A stretch of DNA of 64,000 nt, from the NCBI RefSeq assembly GCF_963678635.1, contig NC_087064.1, positions 69,678,123 through 69,742,122 of the forward strand. Direction: 5' to 3'. Of this stretch, positions 42,217-55,009 are shown one piece after another; position 1 is the stretch's first letter, and the number at the start of each line of letters is the position of its first letter. This DNA comes from Symsagittifera roscoffensis. Lineage: Eukaryota; Xenacoelomorpha; Acoela; Convolutidae. Made by a program: the position numbers and the translations under genes. Under the pieces are notes generated by a model, which made no database searches, was not told the DNA's origin, and saw only the letters and a program-made list of their open reading frames with translations.

Positions 42217-43278
42217 AGCAATAAAGGAAGGGACAAGAAGAAGTACAAACCGTATGGCGAGGATTTCGTCAAAGACAGGATAGTTTTAAGTGATAAGATG
42301 AACTCGCTGGTGGGACTGGATGAAGTAGCGGTGCCAAGAGAGATCGACTTGGTAAATGACATGGATCAGGATTGGATCGACGATCGCTCCGAACCAGAAG
42401 TAGAGTTCGAACCAGAGGTGGAGCAGACTCATGAGCAAGAATTAACGAACTTGCGAGTGCTCGAATGGCTCCACGATCTGCCGGCAGTCCCAAAAGAAAC
42501 CATACTGACGATTCAAGGGTCGACCTAAACAGCATCAAATATATCAGTCACGACAATATTGAATCCAACTGGGTCGCTCCAGATGGTCCTTTACACGTTC
42601 CAGAATCCAATTTCGATCTCTTCGACTTTGGGCAATCGATGGAGACGTCGATCGATTTTTTTCCCGGGGAGTGCGGGTAGGACTCATCCACATCAAAAAA
42701 CTGATCATTAAAAAAATAAAATCGGCAAGAGAAACCGGAGAACTGGAGGCGGAGGGCGAGAACGCTAAAAAACCACCTTTTGGACGAATTTTTGAATCTT
42801 ATTTTGACCTACCGAACCATTATTCAAACAATATCGTCATAACGGACAGCGATTTCATACTCACGGAACGTACATGCGCTATAGCAATAACCGCGGACGT
42901 AAGCTTCAAAGCAGCACTAGCGGCTGACTTCAAGAGAGAGTATAAGAATATCGAGTTTTTATGGAAACAGAGGCCTGATGTGGGATGATGATAGCGCTGC
43001 CCCCTGTTGCATCACAGATACCAGGGAAATATTTGTGTTTCCTGGTTACTAAGGCCACTGATAGGCAACACGTATATCCAGAGAGCTTGGTATTGGCCTT
43101 GACTCGGCTTAGGGATTTTCTGGTTGAGAGAGGAGTGACCTCTCTCTCGTTACCAGTCTATGATCCCAATAGCGGAAAGCTACATCCGAGAGAGTTGTAC
43201 GCCCTTGTACGCGTGATATTTTCAGAAACTGACATAGAGGTTTACTTACATAAAAAGTACTATCTGAGCATATGCTAG
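42217..43278 (+). pseudogene. Pol C-terminal linker and macro-domain module of element B
   Basis: Linker 42,298-42,660 (DWIDDRSEPEVEFE) is followed by the macro module in 42,671-42,988 and 42,985-43,278, split by one frameshift at about 42,985. Macro features: CAIAITADVSF strand, ALAADFKREY helix, GKYLCFLVTK strand with the Lys used in TARG1-like enzymes, the LVLALTRLRDFL helix, TSLSLPVYDP strand and loop, and the ALVRVIF helix with the IEVYLH strand. The Gly-rich ligand loop (MGAGIA in TARG1) reads FKAALA, so ADP-ribose binding is uncertain. Better preserved than in A. Confidence 0.7.
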
Positions 43279-43740
43279 GAGTTGCATTCGGCGATAAGTG
43301 GTTTTTATTAAGTTCGCTTTATAGAGATTAGGGTTGAGTTAGGTTAGCTACTAGGGATTATTTTTTTATGTACTAATGTAGGTATATGATGTTTATGTGT
43401 TATGTTATTATTAGGGTATATTTTATGTGATGTTGGTGTCCTGAAAGACCTGGAACACTCCAGGTAGTGAAGGTGACAGCGCTCATTAGTGTTACCTCGA
43501 TAAGGTTGGAGGTGGTCAATCCACCTTGGTGCTAAGTTTTAAATCAGCAACGAAGAAAAATTTCAATGGATCGTTTTAAAGAAAAAAGATGTGAAAGATG
43601 TCTTATCCTGAAAATGGGACCGCATGAAATGATGGTTTTAAGTCGTGACTTGCTATTTAGATCTTGATTGATCAAATCTTGTTTATTGAACCCAACAAAC
43701 CGGAAAGAAATTGACGAAGAAAATCAACACGATAGAAATG
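43279..43740 (+). other. Spacer between macro module and X1, with three hairpins
   Basis: No gene. ACCTGG and CCAGGT around AACACT (43,449-43,466), GGTGAC with GTTACC (43,479-43,507, imperfect), and AGGTGG with CCACCT around TCAAT (43,509-43,525). The last third has TAGATCTTGATTGATCAAATC, similar to the same place in A. It is the counterpart of the 12,424-12,790 spacer. Confidence 0.45.
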
Positions 43741-46640
43741 GGCGACACGAATGAAAAATGGAATTCCTCTCAGCGAGTCTAGGAGCGACTCTAGACGAGA
43801 TCTATCTGCGGCTGATTGGTTGTGACTTCACACGAGAAGACCCGGGATTGGCGATGTTTGTGGTCGCGCTCCTCAACGCGTTGGGACGAGAGGGTCGAGG
43901 GAATCGCCCCACGGAAGTGGTGTTGATGCTGGCCTTCGGTGAGTCTGGGACCGCCGATAGAGGTCGAAAACGATTGATGAGATGGCGCCGAGGAGAAATT
44001 TCCGGGCACGACTTGGCTCGTGAGCCGGGACTAGGCGAGCAGAGGGATCACCGGCTAGGTGAGATGCCCCTACCTGTTCAGCCTGCGCAGCCGCTCATCG
44101 GAGCTAAAAGACTACGTGATGGGCCGGGTCCGTCACACTTAGTAGACTCTCCAACAGCTGCTCCTCCTCTGAAGAGAGTGAAGGTGAGCGAGATCGAGAT
44201 ACAGACCTGGGAGACGATCGAGACCTTGGAGAAGAAAGAGAGGGATCAGAACGAGCTGTGTGCCAAGCTGCAGCAGTACAGGGCAATATCTCGAGAAAGG
44301 GACGAATGGAAGAAGAAGTTTGAAGACCTGCAAAAAGCTGATAAGGAAGAGGAGATAAAACATCTGAAGGAACTATATATGGCGAGGGTGAGCCAAGTGT
44401 CACCGGAGGTTCTGGCTACGACGAACTCCTCGGAGACACTCAGGGACACACGTCCCAGGACGAGGGCACAGGAGCTGTGCGCACCGAGAGAGCCCGAGGC
44501 TCCTCAGTAGACATCATAGTCTGCTCCCAACCTAAGAAACACAATACCTGACCCCTCAGACACCTATCTCGCTCCTCAGTTCCAGGAGTCGTTAAATCAG
44601 GTAGCCAGAGCAGCTATGAACGAGATCAATAGGAGCACTAGCCGGACGCTGGGTAAGGGTCGTCCCTTCCTAACGCTTTGATCGTTCTTCGAGCAGCTCG
44701 GAGAGAACACCCGAACTGTAGTACCAACAGGGACCGCGCATGACGGGACGATTCAGAAATCTCGCGTGGTTGATATCAGAAAGAACCTAATGGTGCGCAA
44801 CCAGTTCGTGCAAGTGGCCACGGAGCATCCTCGTGCTTGTTTGAACTGCATGGGCTGGAACCCCGCCATAAGCAACCAGGCAATTCCCTCAGGAAGTCGT
44901 CATTTGGTTATAGGGGACAGTTTAGTGAGGACTACTGTGTTTAGTGAGGACTACTGTCCTATCTTTTGGAGGCGCTTCCGTGGCTCAAGTCATCAAAATG
45001 ATGGAGTTCCAGGGAGAGGATCACCTAGACGCGTTGGTGATAATGCTCGGGACTAATGACGTTTCGAGGGCCCCTGTAAACCCAGAGGGCAAGTGGGAAC
45101 CCCTACTGGTCTGCCTTCTGAATGAGCTGAATGAGAAGTACAGACCCAGACTCGTGGTTCTATGCACGATACCACAGAACCCGGAGGTGGGCACTCCGGT
45201 TGCAGATTTTATGAATGGTAACGTGACCCGGTGGAACGAGATGACTAGCAGTCTGGTACGGAGCAACCCCAGTGAGCTGCGACAACATGCTGCGCATGAT
45301 CGATCACCTCACGTTCACCAGGGACGGCATACACTTCAACACCCAGCAAGGGAGGCGCTGGATAAACGACGTGTTCCAGACGCAGTTGAGGGAAATGGAG
45401 CTAGAATTAAGGAAAACCAGCTCACTGGCACGGACCAGTTTGACTGGAGGAGGTAGAGTGAGGGGTAACGTGCCAGAATCACTCGCCAATCGCCTCGGGC
45501 CCCTGGCAATGGAAACGGGTGCAGCTGCTCCCGTCGCTCTGAGCTCAGATGTGAGAGCGAGGTTGGGGACTGTCCCTCCTCCCAGAACTCAACCATTGGA
45601 GAGCCGACTTGGCAGATCGGTTGATCAGAACCGGATTAGCTCCCAGACCGTGTCTAGGAGGAATGACACGCCTGCTACAGCAACTCCTGCTTCGACAACA
45701 GGACAATCGACGAGCGCCGTGCCGACGGAGGGAGTTGAACCAAACAGTGTGCTGCTTTGGAACCGTCCAGATCCCAGCGGCTGGGGACAATATAAGACAG
45801 ACATGTCGGCGAAGTTGAACATGAACACCTTGACGTGTCGGGAGGATGCAAGGAAGATGATCGGTGGAGAAGATCCCACAGTGTCGCGATTGTATCGAAT
45901 ACCGGGCGTGGATTGGCTGTAAGTGAGACAGGAACAGTTCACTTCCGCGACTACACTCAGGTACGTGTACCTTAATGAATTGCCTCAGGACAATACCTTT
46001 GGACCCTTGAATACCCGATCTCTCACGGACGTCCGTCGGAGAGCCAGAGAACTGACACCACCTGCTAGGAAGGGTAAGTTTCTGACAGAGAATAAGCCTA
46101 ACAACAAGCATCACAAGATGTACAGGCAGTTCGCTAAACTACCCGGCCAGGCGCTTGGTGAATATTCGAGAGACTATCCCGACTGACCTCGGTAGAAGGA
46201 GACGACAAGAGATATGGCGCCAGTCGGTGACAGCCTGTTTGCCGCCTATGATCCCTTGGATATGAAGGCTGCCAAGTACCTGATAGTGGCCAGTTCGGTT
46301 TATCTCCATGGATTGCCTCAGGACAATACCTTTGGACCCTTGAATACCCGATCTCTCACGGACGTCCGTCGGAGAGCCAGACAACTGACACCACCTGCTA
46401 GGAAGGGTGAGTTTCTAACCGAGAATAAGCCTAACAACAAGCATCACAAGATGTACAGGCAGTTCGCTAAACCACCCGGCCAGGCGCCTGGTGAATATTC
46501 GAGAGACTATCCCGACTGACAACGGTAGAAGGAGACGACAAGAGAAGGCACCAGTCGGTGACAGCCTGTTTGCCGCCTATGATCCCTTGGATATGAAGGC
46601 TGCCAAGTACCCGATAGTGGCCAGTTCGGATTAACTCTAC
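43741..46640 (+). pseudogene. X1-X2: second-polyprotein start with SGNH hydrolase, element B
   Basis: Frame 43,758-44,510 joins the X1 domain (NRPTEVVLMLAFGE, MRWRRGE) to a coiled coil (WKKKFEDLQKADKEEE) without a break, which A has split. The SGNH domain follows in broken frames: block I IGDSLVR (44,910-44,930), then a 22-bp duplication, block II SFGGAS, block III LGTND (45,045-45,060) and block V RDGIHF (45,322-45,339). All catalytic residues are thus present, though across frames. The C-terminal part (VSRLYRIPGVDWL) is followed by a 0.33-kb tandem duplication. Confidence 0.75.
45966..46635 (+). repeat. Tandem duplication of about 335 bp in X2
   Basis: The block containing ttgcctcaggacaatacc occurs at 45,979 and 46,313, and that containing gacgacaagag at 46,199 and 46,534. 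Copies are nearly identical, so the event is recent. Confidence 0.8.
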
Positions 46641-47333
46641 ACGCCCCGTTCTCTCTTTTGGCCCGATGTGATTTTCTTGGCGGCGCCTAAATTGGACTGG
46701 GGACAGGCAGCAGGCATGATGATAAGTGTGCGAAAGGTAGTCAGCATGGAGCCGCAGGTGATAGTGTTTGCAGGCTCGAATGATCATCTGCAGAGCAGAG
46801 GGTTGCTGTCCCGTCTGACGGATGGGTTGATCCCGAGTAATGAGGTCATAGGAGAGGCGATAATGACATTGCTCTCAGCCATGGCTGATGTAGATTCATC
46901 AGTACAACGACGCTTCACTCAGAATGTAGTGAAGGTCATCTTTGTATTATCACCAGGGTACGCCATATTGCCAAAACCCCTTTAGTTTGTGTACACGATG
47001 GTCGCAACGATAGCAGAGGGACAATTCAGCGTAATAATACCCGCGCCAAACAGAACGGTGGACCCCAACAACTACTACACATCCCGATCTGAGCTTCCTA
47101 CCATTTGGGCTGACATTTCTAATGCCATACAGGGATTCAAGGATTGTAGCACAACTCGGTTGGTGCTGGATGAAGTCCTGGGGTTGGAGCTGTCCAACTT
47201 CGCCAGATTGTTGAAATTGAGACCAGGGGTAGATGACGATCACTTGTTAGCACAACAGGTGGCTGATGATCTCTGGTTCAGACAAATGGATCACGCGGAG
47301 AACGAGCAGGGGATGCGGTTAGAAAAAATATGA
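46641..47333 (+). pseudogene. X3: N-terminal part of the X4 protein, element B
   Basis: Frames 46,668-46,985 and 46,989-47,333 are in line and separated by a single TAG at 46,983 (PLKFVY in A reads PL-stop-FVY here). Motifs: FAGSNDHLQSRGLL, VLSPGYA, IIPAPNR, SELPTIWADISNA, LDEVLGLELSNF. The frame is also open back to the TAA at 46,632, which is shared in place with A. Possibly a degenerate SGNH-like fold; not proven. Confidence 0.6.
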
Positions 47334-49690
47334 CATCGGCTGAAGAGGATCTCATGGCAATGGCTTTGCGTGCGAAGCCACACACCAACGCATGGTTGTA
47401 CTTGTCACCGAGATTGTGTACCTTGGGAGAAGACGCATTCGAGCATGCACGGGCGGTAATCAAGGAGATACACGCGTATCTGAAGAACTTGTTTAACGAG
47501 AGGGAGTTAGCCGGGGGCATGATGTTGCAATTAATGCAGGACGTGAACACGATGTCATTGGACAAATTGCTAGTTGATATTTTGGCCACGAGGGCACAAT
47601 ACGAGCAATCAGACGCTATCTTGGGTGGAATGGGAGTGGGATGGACGCCATCCTTCTTGTCAAAATGCTACCCGAGGGCGTCCCGGAAGCTGATCGCGAG
47701 CTTTGTCAAGGATATCCGGAAACTGTCAATCGGCCTGATATTAGCCTTGTATGTGACATTTGGTAACGAGAACTTCGCTGGTGCCTTCACGAAGTACTCG
47801 TGACCAAATGTCACTTACAAGGCTTTGGCAGACCTGAGATTGGACGGACTCCTCTTGCGCTACCCAGAACAACTTCAGGGAACGAGTCGGGAATTCAACG
47901 CGCAGTTGGAAACCGCCTTGCTCAAGGAGATGAAGGACTGGAGGATCCTCTTGCTCCAATATCTACTGCAACAGAACAGGAGCATCACAGGAGAGGATAA
48001 GGAGGCGACGGATGCGGGTGGATGTAAACAGTAATGTGACATGCCCTTGCTGACAGATCTGGCTGTCAGGATGCGGATCGATCCGCTGGCTCTGATTCAT
48101 GGACTACGGGAACTCGTCACGTTGGTGTATGGACCTGTGATGTCATTTGCGTTCCCCGACGTACAAGTAAAGGCATACAGGAACTCGGTAGTGTATGTCA
48201 ACCTAATTTCGGTAGTGGATTGCTCCGTGCTGAATTGGGTAGAACAGAAGGAGCTAAGAGGGTTAGCCAGCGACGATAGGCTATTTGGAAGAATAGCAGA
48301 GCCGGGTTGGGTGTTGATTGACTTCAACAGCAACTTTAAGTGCCGAATGGACCGCGAGGACCTTTCCCATGTCCAGTTCAATCCGAAGCTTTGGAATCTG
48401 CAACCAGTGGTGAAGGATTCAGGAGAGGCGATGAGGGTCCCACTTTGGCCAGAGACCTGCGCACACGTGAAAGAGAACCAGCATGCATGGCTTTCCGGGT
48501 CCAGGCCGCTGCCGGACCAATGCCCTCGATACCCACCGATAAGGAGGATGTTGTTGGGAGTCACATCTCATGCCATTGCCCCTCGCATTGGAGCGGCTCG
48601 TGACGCAGAAGAAAAAATGCTGAATTGGAGTGGAGAGATGGAGCCGCGCTTCATCAGCTGGAACGCTGCGGCCATGCACACGTTCGATTTCACATTCCCC
48701 GATGCCTGGAGCCGAAAAAAAATCAAGGCACCCCCTTCCAGGAGACCAGAGGTCTCGGTTGATGTGTGGAATGATGTGTATGCACCTGCAGATGATCTGT
48801 CAAGGTTGAAGTGGTCAGGAGAAGTGAAGGTAGTAATCCTGGAAGTGGCAAAATAGTGCAGAGGAGGCACGTACATAATGGTAGATGATCTGGCGCCACA
48901 TGGCGAGGAGTCGGTTGAATTTCTAGTGGACGAGGAGTTGTTCTATAACGCAGGGAACCTGACCGTACCGGCGCGGCCGGATTCGGGCATGGATATGCGA
49001 CAGGGCCCTTCGGAACCTAAGCCAAAACCTGATGCGAATGACGACGAGCTGATGGACCCGAACGATGATCACATGGAGGGAAAGGGAGAGAAGTCGTATG
49101 GAGAGGACTTAGGAGCCTTGGAGAGAGACTTGCTAGAATACCAGTTTAGTGAAGACGACGACGGGGAAGTCGATGGGAATCTATTGCTGATGACACCATC
49201 GTCTTTCTTGTCCCCTACAAAGGAGGTGCCTGCCAGCTTATCCCCAGTGGACCCAATAAGCCTGGCAATGGACTACCGGAGGAGGGACCAACAGAAACTG
49301 CTTCATGAGTCACCAAGGAGGAGGAAGATTGAGGAGAATATGAGGGTATCTTTCCTGAGCACGCTACTGGAAGAGGAGTGGGAAAGATACCAGAGTGAAC
49401 TTGAACGTGAGACGGGAGTAACCTGGAACCGAGTGACTTTCATGGAGAGGACATGGGACGTGATACGCAGATACGGGACGCAGTCCATAATGAAGGTGGG
49501 ATTAAACCAACCCATCATGCGCGAGGTTCTAGAGAAAATAATGAACTCCGTAGAGTCTGATGTTCTCACCGAGTCAGTTACAGAGGACAGTGCCGATGAT
49601 CAGCAGATCACGTGAAAGTTACCCGTCAGACGAGCTAAAAAAGGGCTGAAGCGGTTAAAGGGAAAGACAGGAAGCCGCGCCGTGAACCAG
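47330..49690 (+). pseudogene. X4: large unknown protein, element B
   Basis: Pieces 47,330-47,803, 47,825-48,034, 48,041-48,856 and 48,878-49,615 cover the X4 protein. Shared blocks with A: WLYLSPRL, GVGWTPSFLSKCYPR, MPLLTDLAVRMR, LNLISVVDCSVLNW-like NLISVVDCS, PKLWNL, SPRRRKIEE, YGTQSIMKVGLNQPIMREVL. A small piece is missing at 47,803, with TTTGG/ACTCGTGACCAAATG sequence forming a foldback (47,757-47,812). No family recognised. Confidence 0.6.
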
Positions 49691-49709
49691 AAAGTCAAAA
49701 GCCAGCACA

Positions 49710-52320
49710 GTGGTGGCCTCCTTGGCAGGAGTGGCTCATTCAGGCGAAAGTGGGCAAGGAGATGGTGCGATGCTGGCCGGGGGAGAAAAAGAGAACTTGA
49801 TACCCCGTATGCTATTGGCAGGTTTGACCAGAACGGCCACGAGGTCAAAGAAAAATGCACGGACTCTGGCGGATACTAAGCTGGAAATGGAGGTCATCAG
49901 TCAGTGTGGATCTGGAAGACTTGATGATTACAAGCCCTCGCGAACCAACATGGCCCGGATGAAGCTGGAGGGACAACTCGACGTGGTCGAGTATAGTCGA
50001 ATCACTGTGCCAGACTCAGTCCACGTGGGGGATCCGGCAGGGGGTTATGTGGAGATGATGAAGGCGAGGAATTCCGCGAGAGGGCACCTGGTGGCTTGGA
50101 ACGAGAAACAAGCCATGCAGGAGTATCTGAAGGTGCTGACGGAGAACTCCAACTTGAAGAGGAAAGAATACGGCACGGTGATGTCCTCGGAGGCAAACGA
50201 AATCGGCTTGGAAAAACTGCTAGAGATCTCTTGGAGGGCGGCCCTCCAAAGATACTTTGACGAGACAATGCATAAGCCGGCGACGGTTGCAGCATACTTA
50301 GCTTATCCATGTACCAGAACTGACTTGCAGGTTCGATTGGCCTGGTGTTTAATGGGAATTAAGAAGGCGGAACATGAAGCCAACAACGACTCAAAATCAA
50401 AGGAACAGGAACTGGAATTAATGGAAGCCCTGCAAATGTTGATTTCTAGAGACGATTCTTCGATACCCTGGGCTAAGCGTAAGGATGCCTTTTGCCTCGT
50501 AAGGTTCGTGGTGGATCGTATCTCCACTCCTGTATTGGGAGAATGCATAAAAACCATTCGGCAAGGGGGAGTTGATGGTGAACGAAACTTCCTGAGGGCA
50601 CTCCTGGAGCTATATCAGGACATGCCGCTGGCCATACCAAACAAGGAGTCGAACGATATTGAGAGCTACCGCAGGTTGGAAGAAGTGAGAACGTATTTCA
50701 ACAAAGAGTTGAAAGTGAGCCGGGAATTAATTGAAGCAGTCAGGGGACAGAGAGATAATGCAACATTGGGGAAGATGAAGTCGTTCCAATATGTGTCTGG
50801 CATACCGGGGATGGCATATAATCCCTTCGTGAATGAGGAAGCCCGGGAGCGTACTTCGACTATGAGCAAGTTATAGTACTTGATTTCTGGGTAGAGCGAG
50901 TCAAGGAAACTGGCATGTTGATGGTGGAACAACCCAAGCTGGGAATTGTTTTGGAAAAACGAGTGGTCGAACCCTCGGTTCCCGAGCTGAAGGGGCAAGT
51001 GAGTTTTGATTGTAGTTCTTGGGACGATCCCATGAAAACCAGCTTGGTAACCATGTGGGAACTCATGAAGCCTTCTTGGTGTCCACATCCAAACGCCGGT
51101 TTAATCTGGGATATGACGGAGGATATTACGTTGGACTTGGATGACGACGCGAGTTTGTACGATCTGGCCATGATAAACCATCTGCTGGCCATAAGAGTAA
51201 CGCAGCAGAAGAACAACCCATCCAGGGAACCATCCGAGGGAAGTCCATCGAGTGACTGGCTGAGACAGGGCACCTGTCTAGCTCACAATAGTGGAATGGA
51301 CGGACATGTATGCAACTCGGAACCTTGCTTGGTTACGCTGAGCGGGCAGCATCGCCAATTGGCACAACTGTATGGGAGGTTGAGCATGTCGGATAAGAGT
51401 GGAATGGAGTTGATTGCGGACTGTCATGGAGTAATGGAAGTAAACTTGATCACTGCCTTGGGATTTTGCAGCATGACGAGCTCGTTAGAATCACTGGAAC
51501 GCCTGGATTGTGCCCATGAGCTAGTGACGTCCCTCAGTGTGGAAGTATAACCTGGAGCACTACAGACAGATCAGAAGATCGGAGGCTGGCGAGAAGCTCT
51601 CGAAAATGAAATGAATGTGAAGGATAGTGAGGCCTATCATAGACCTACTGGCTCGAGATATCTGGTGGGTTCGAGCTCTGCACCATATTGCAATAGTAGA
51701 TACCCTACGCACATGGAGGTGATAGATGCGAGGACACAGCAGGTGTTGGTCGACCAACTCATCTCTGTGCCAAAGTGCGTGAGGTTGGCCAGAATGTCGG
51801 AAAGGTTGTATGATTTATTGGCGAAGATCATTCGGGCCGTCCCCAAGAGATCTGAAGGCGATTTGTAAGACGTAGTGGGTGAAGAGTTCATGAGATTGAA
51901 CGAGGGTAATGTGAGTGAATTCCAGAAGCAGAAAGCAAGTGGAGCGTTACCCACTGAATTCCCCACCATAGAAGAAAAGGACGAGGTGCATAGAATAATG
52001 ATGGAAGTGGAACCGTTGCTGGGAGCCTCAGGGTATCGGACCCGAGGGAGCATACTAATGACCCATGGGGAGTATCCTTGCCACTGCCTGGCGCAGACGT
52101 TGTGGTACCCCAAACGCGGGAATCTGGTATTGGTGCGGGACGTAGAGGAGTTGTATTCCACGGGTTTGCCCGATCAAAATCAACAAGTGTCAATCGTGGT
52201 GGTTAGTGCCATGCTGGCGGTGAGATGGTTGGAAGCCAACGCGGGCATAAGTGAGCAGGAGACGGCTGTTACATTCGACCAGAATGGACTAAAATGCAGA
52301 TTCAGCATATTCGAGTTTTA
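49710..52320 (+). pseudogene. X4 end, X5 and X6, first tandem copy
   Basis: Frame 49,710-50,876 reads from the end of X4 (EMEVISQCGSG) into X5 (DPAGGYVEM, RNSARG, LAWCLMG) without the stop found in A. X6 is 50,915-51,550, 51,551-51,868 and 51,875-52,321 (ELIADCHG, VPKCVRLARMSE, GALPTEFPTIEEK, RWLEANAG). The final codons (TFDQNGLKCRFSIFEF) lie in the first bases of an LTR start (from 52,267, TGTTACATTCG). Between X5 and X6 is a TAG plus frame change. Unknown function; long, soluble, no membrane span. Confidence 0.65.
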
Positions 52321-52429
52321 GCAGCGAACCTTCCGAATTGACGGTTTTAAGTGATTAACAACGTTATTGGGACAATTAGTCAAACGGTGAAGGTCAAGAT
52401 ATTCCGAAAGTGGGCAAGGAGATGATGCG

Positions 52430-54979
52430 ATGCTGGCTGGGGGAGAAAAAGAGAACCTGATACCCCCTATGCTATTGGCAGGTTTGACCAGAACGGCCAC
52501 GAGGTCAAAGAAAAATGGACGGACTCTGGCGGATACTAAGCTGGAAATGGAGGTCATCAACCAGTGTGGATCTGGAGGACTTGATGATTACAAGCCCTCG
52601 CGAACCAACATGGCCCGGATGAAGCTGGAGGGACAACTGGACGTGGTCGAGTATAGTCGAATCACTGTGCCAGACTCAGTCCACGTGGGGGATCCGGCAG
52701 GGGGTTATGTGGAGATGATGAAGGCGAGGAATTCCGCGAGAGGGCACCTGATGGCTTGGAACGAGAAACAAGCCATGCAGGAGTATCTGAAAGAGCTGAC
52801 GGAGAACTCCAACTTGAAGAGGAAAGAATACGGCACGGTGATGTCCTCGGAGGCAAACGAAATCGGCTTGGAAAAACTGCTAGAGGTCTCTTGGAGGGCG
52901 GCCCTCCAAAGATACTTTGACGAGACAATGCATGCGCCGGCGACGGTTGCAGCATACCTAGCTTATCCATGTACCAAAACTGACTTGCAGGTTCGATTGG
53001 CCTGGTGTTTGATGGGAATTAAGAAGGCGGAATATGAAGCCAACAACGACTCGAAATCAAAGGAACAGGAACTGGAATTAATGGAAGCCCTGCGAATGTT
53101 GATTTCTAGAGACGATTCTGCGATATCCTGGGCTAAGCGTAAGGATGCCTTTTGCTTCGTAAGGTTCGTGGTGGATCGTATCTCCACTCCTGTATTGGGA
53201 GAATGCATAAAAACCATTCGGCAAGGGGGGTTGATGGTGAACGAAACTTCCTGAGGGCACTCCTGGAGCTATATCAGGACATGCCGCTGGCCATACCAAA
53301 CAAGGAGTCGAACGATATTGAGAGCTACCGCAGGTTGGAAGAAGTGAGAAGGTATTCCAACAAAGAGTTGAAAGTGAGCCGGGAATTAATTGAAGCAGTC
53401 AGGGGACAGAAAGATTATGCAACATTGGGGAAGTTGAAGTCGTTCCAATATGTGTCTGGCATACCGGGGATGGCATATAATCCCTTCGTGAATGAGGAAG
53501 CCCGGGAGCGTACTTCGACTATGAGCAAGTTATAGTACTTGATTTCTGGGTAGAGCGAGTCAAGGAAACTGGCATGTTGATGGTGGAACAACCCAAGCTG
53601 GGAATTGTTTTGGAAAAATGAGTGGTCGAACCCTCGGTTCCCGAGCTGAAGGGGCAAGTGAGTTTTGATTGTAGTTCTTGGGACAATCCCATGAAAACCA
53701 GCTTGGTAACCATGTGGGAACTCATGAAGCCTTCTTGGTGTCCACATCTAAGGGCCGGTTTAATCTGGGATATGACGGCGGATATTACGTTGGACTTGGA
53801 TGACGACGCGAGTTTGTACGATCTGGCCATGATAAACCATCTGCTGGCCATAAGAGTAACGCAGCAGAAGAACAACCCATCCAGGGAACCATCCGAGGGA
53901 AGTCCATCGAGTGACTGGCTGAGACAGGGCACCTGTCTAGCTCACAATAGTGGAATGGACGGACATGAATGCAACTCGGAACATTGCTTGGTTACGCTGA
54001 GCGGGCAGCATCGCCAATTGGCACAACTGTATGGGAGGTTGAGCATGTCGGATAAGAGTGGAATGGAGTTGATTGCGGACTGTCATGGAGTAACGGAAGT
54101 AAACTTGATCACTGCCTTGGGATTTTGCAGCATGACGAGCTCGTTAGAATCACTGGAACGCCTGGATTGTGCCCATGAGCTAGTGACGTCCCTCAGTGTG
54201 GAAGTATTACCTGGAGCACTACAGACAGATCAGAAGATCGGAGGCTGACGAGAAGCTCTCGAAAATGAAATGAATTTGAAGGATAGTGAGGCCTATCATA
54301 GACCTACTGGCTCGAGATATCTGGTGGTTTCGAGCTCTGCACCATATTGCAATAGTAGATACCCTACGCACATGTAGGTGATGGATGCGAGGACACAGCA
54401 GGTGTTGGTCGACCAACTCTTCTCTGTGCCAAAGTGCGTGAGGTTGGCCAGAATGTCGGAAAGGTTGTATGATTTATTGGCGAAGATCATTCGGGCCGTC
54501 CCCAAGAGATCTGAAGGCGATTTGTAAGACGTAGTGGGTGAAGAGTTCATGAGATTGAACGAGGGTAATGTGAGTGAATTCCAGAAGCAGAAAGCAAGTG
54601 GAGCGTTACCCACTGAATTCCCCACCATAGAAGAAAAGGACGAGGTGCTTAGAATAATGATGGAAGTGGAACCGTTGCTGGGAGCCTCAGGGTATCGGAC
54701 CCGAGGGAGCATACTAATGACCCATGGGGAGTATCCTTGCCACTGCCTGGCGCAGACGTTGTGGTACCCCAAACGCGGGAATCTGGTATTGGTGCGGGAC
54801 GTAGAGGAGTTGTATTCCACGGGTTTGCCAGATCAAAATCAACAAGTGTCAATCGTGGTGGTTAGTGCCATGCTGGCGGTGAGATGGTTGGAAGCCAACG
54901 CGGGCATAAGTGAGCAGGAGACGGCTGTGACATTCGACCAGAATGGACTAAAATGCAGATTCAGCATATTCGAGTTTTA
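52430..54979 (+). pseudogene. X4 end, X5 and X6, second tandem copy
   Basis: As the first copy, but X5 is broken at 53,230 (a G missing in the GGGGGAG run) so that its end reads in frame 53,152-53,535. The X6 start has a TGA (53,620) where the first copy has CGA, another TGA at 54,246 and a TAG at 54,376. The last piece is 54,534-54,980. Confidence 0.65.
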
Positions 54980-55009
54980 GCAGCGAACCTTCCGAATTGA
55001 CGGTTTTAA

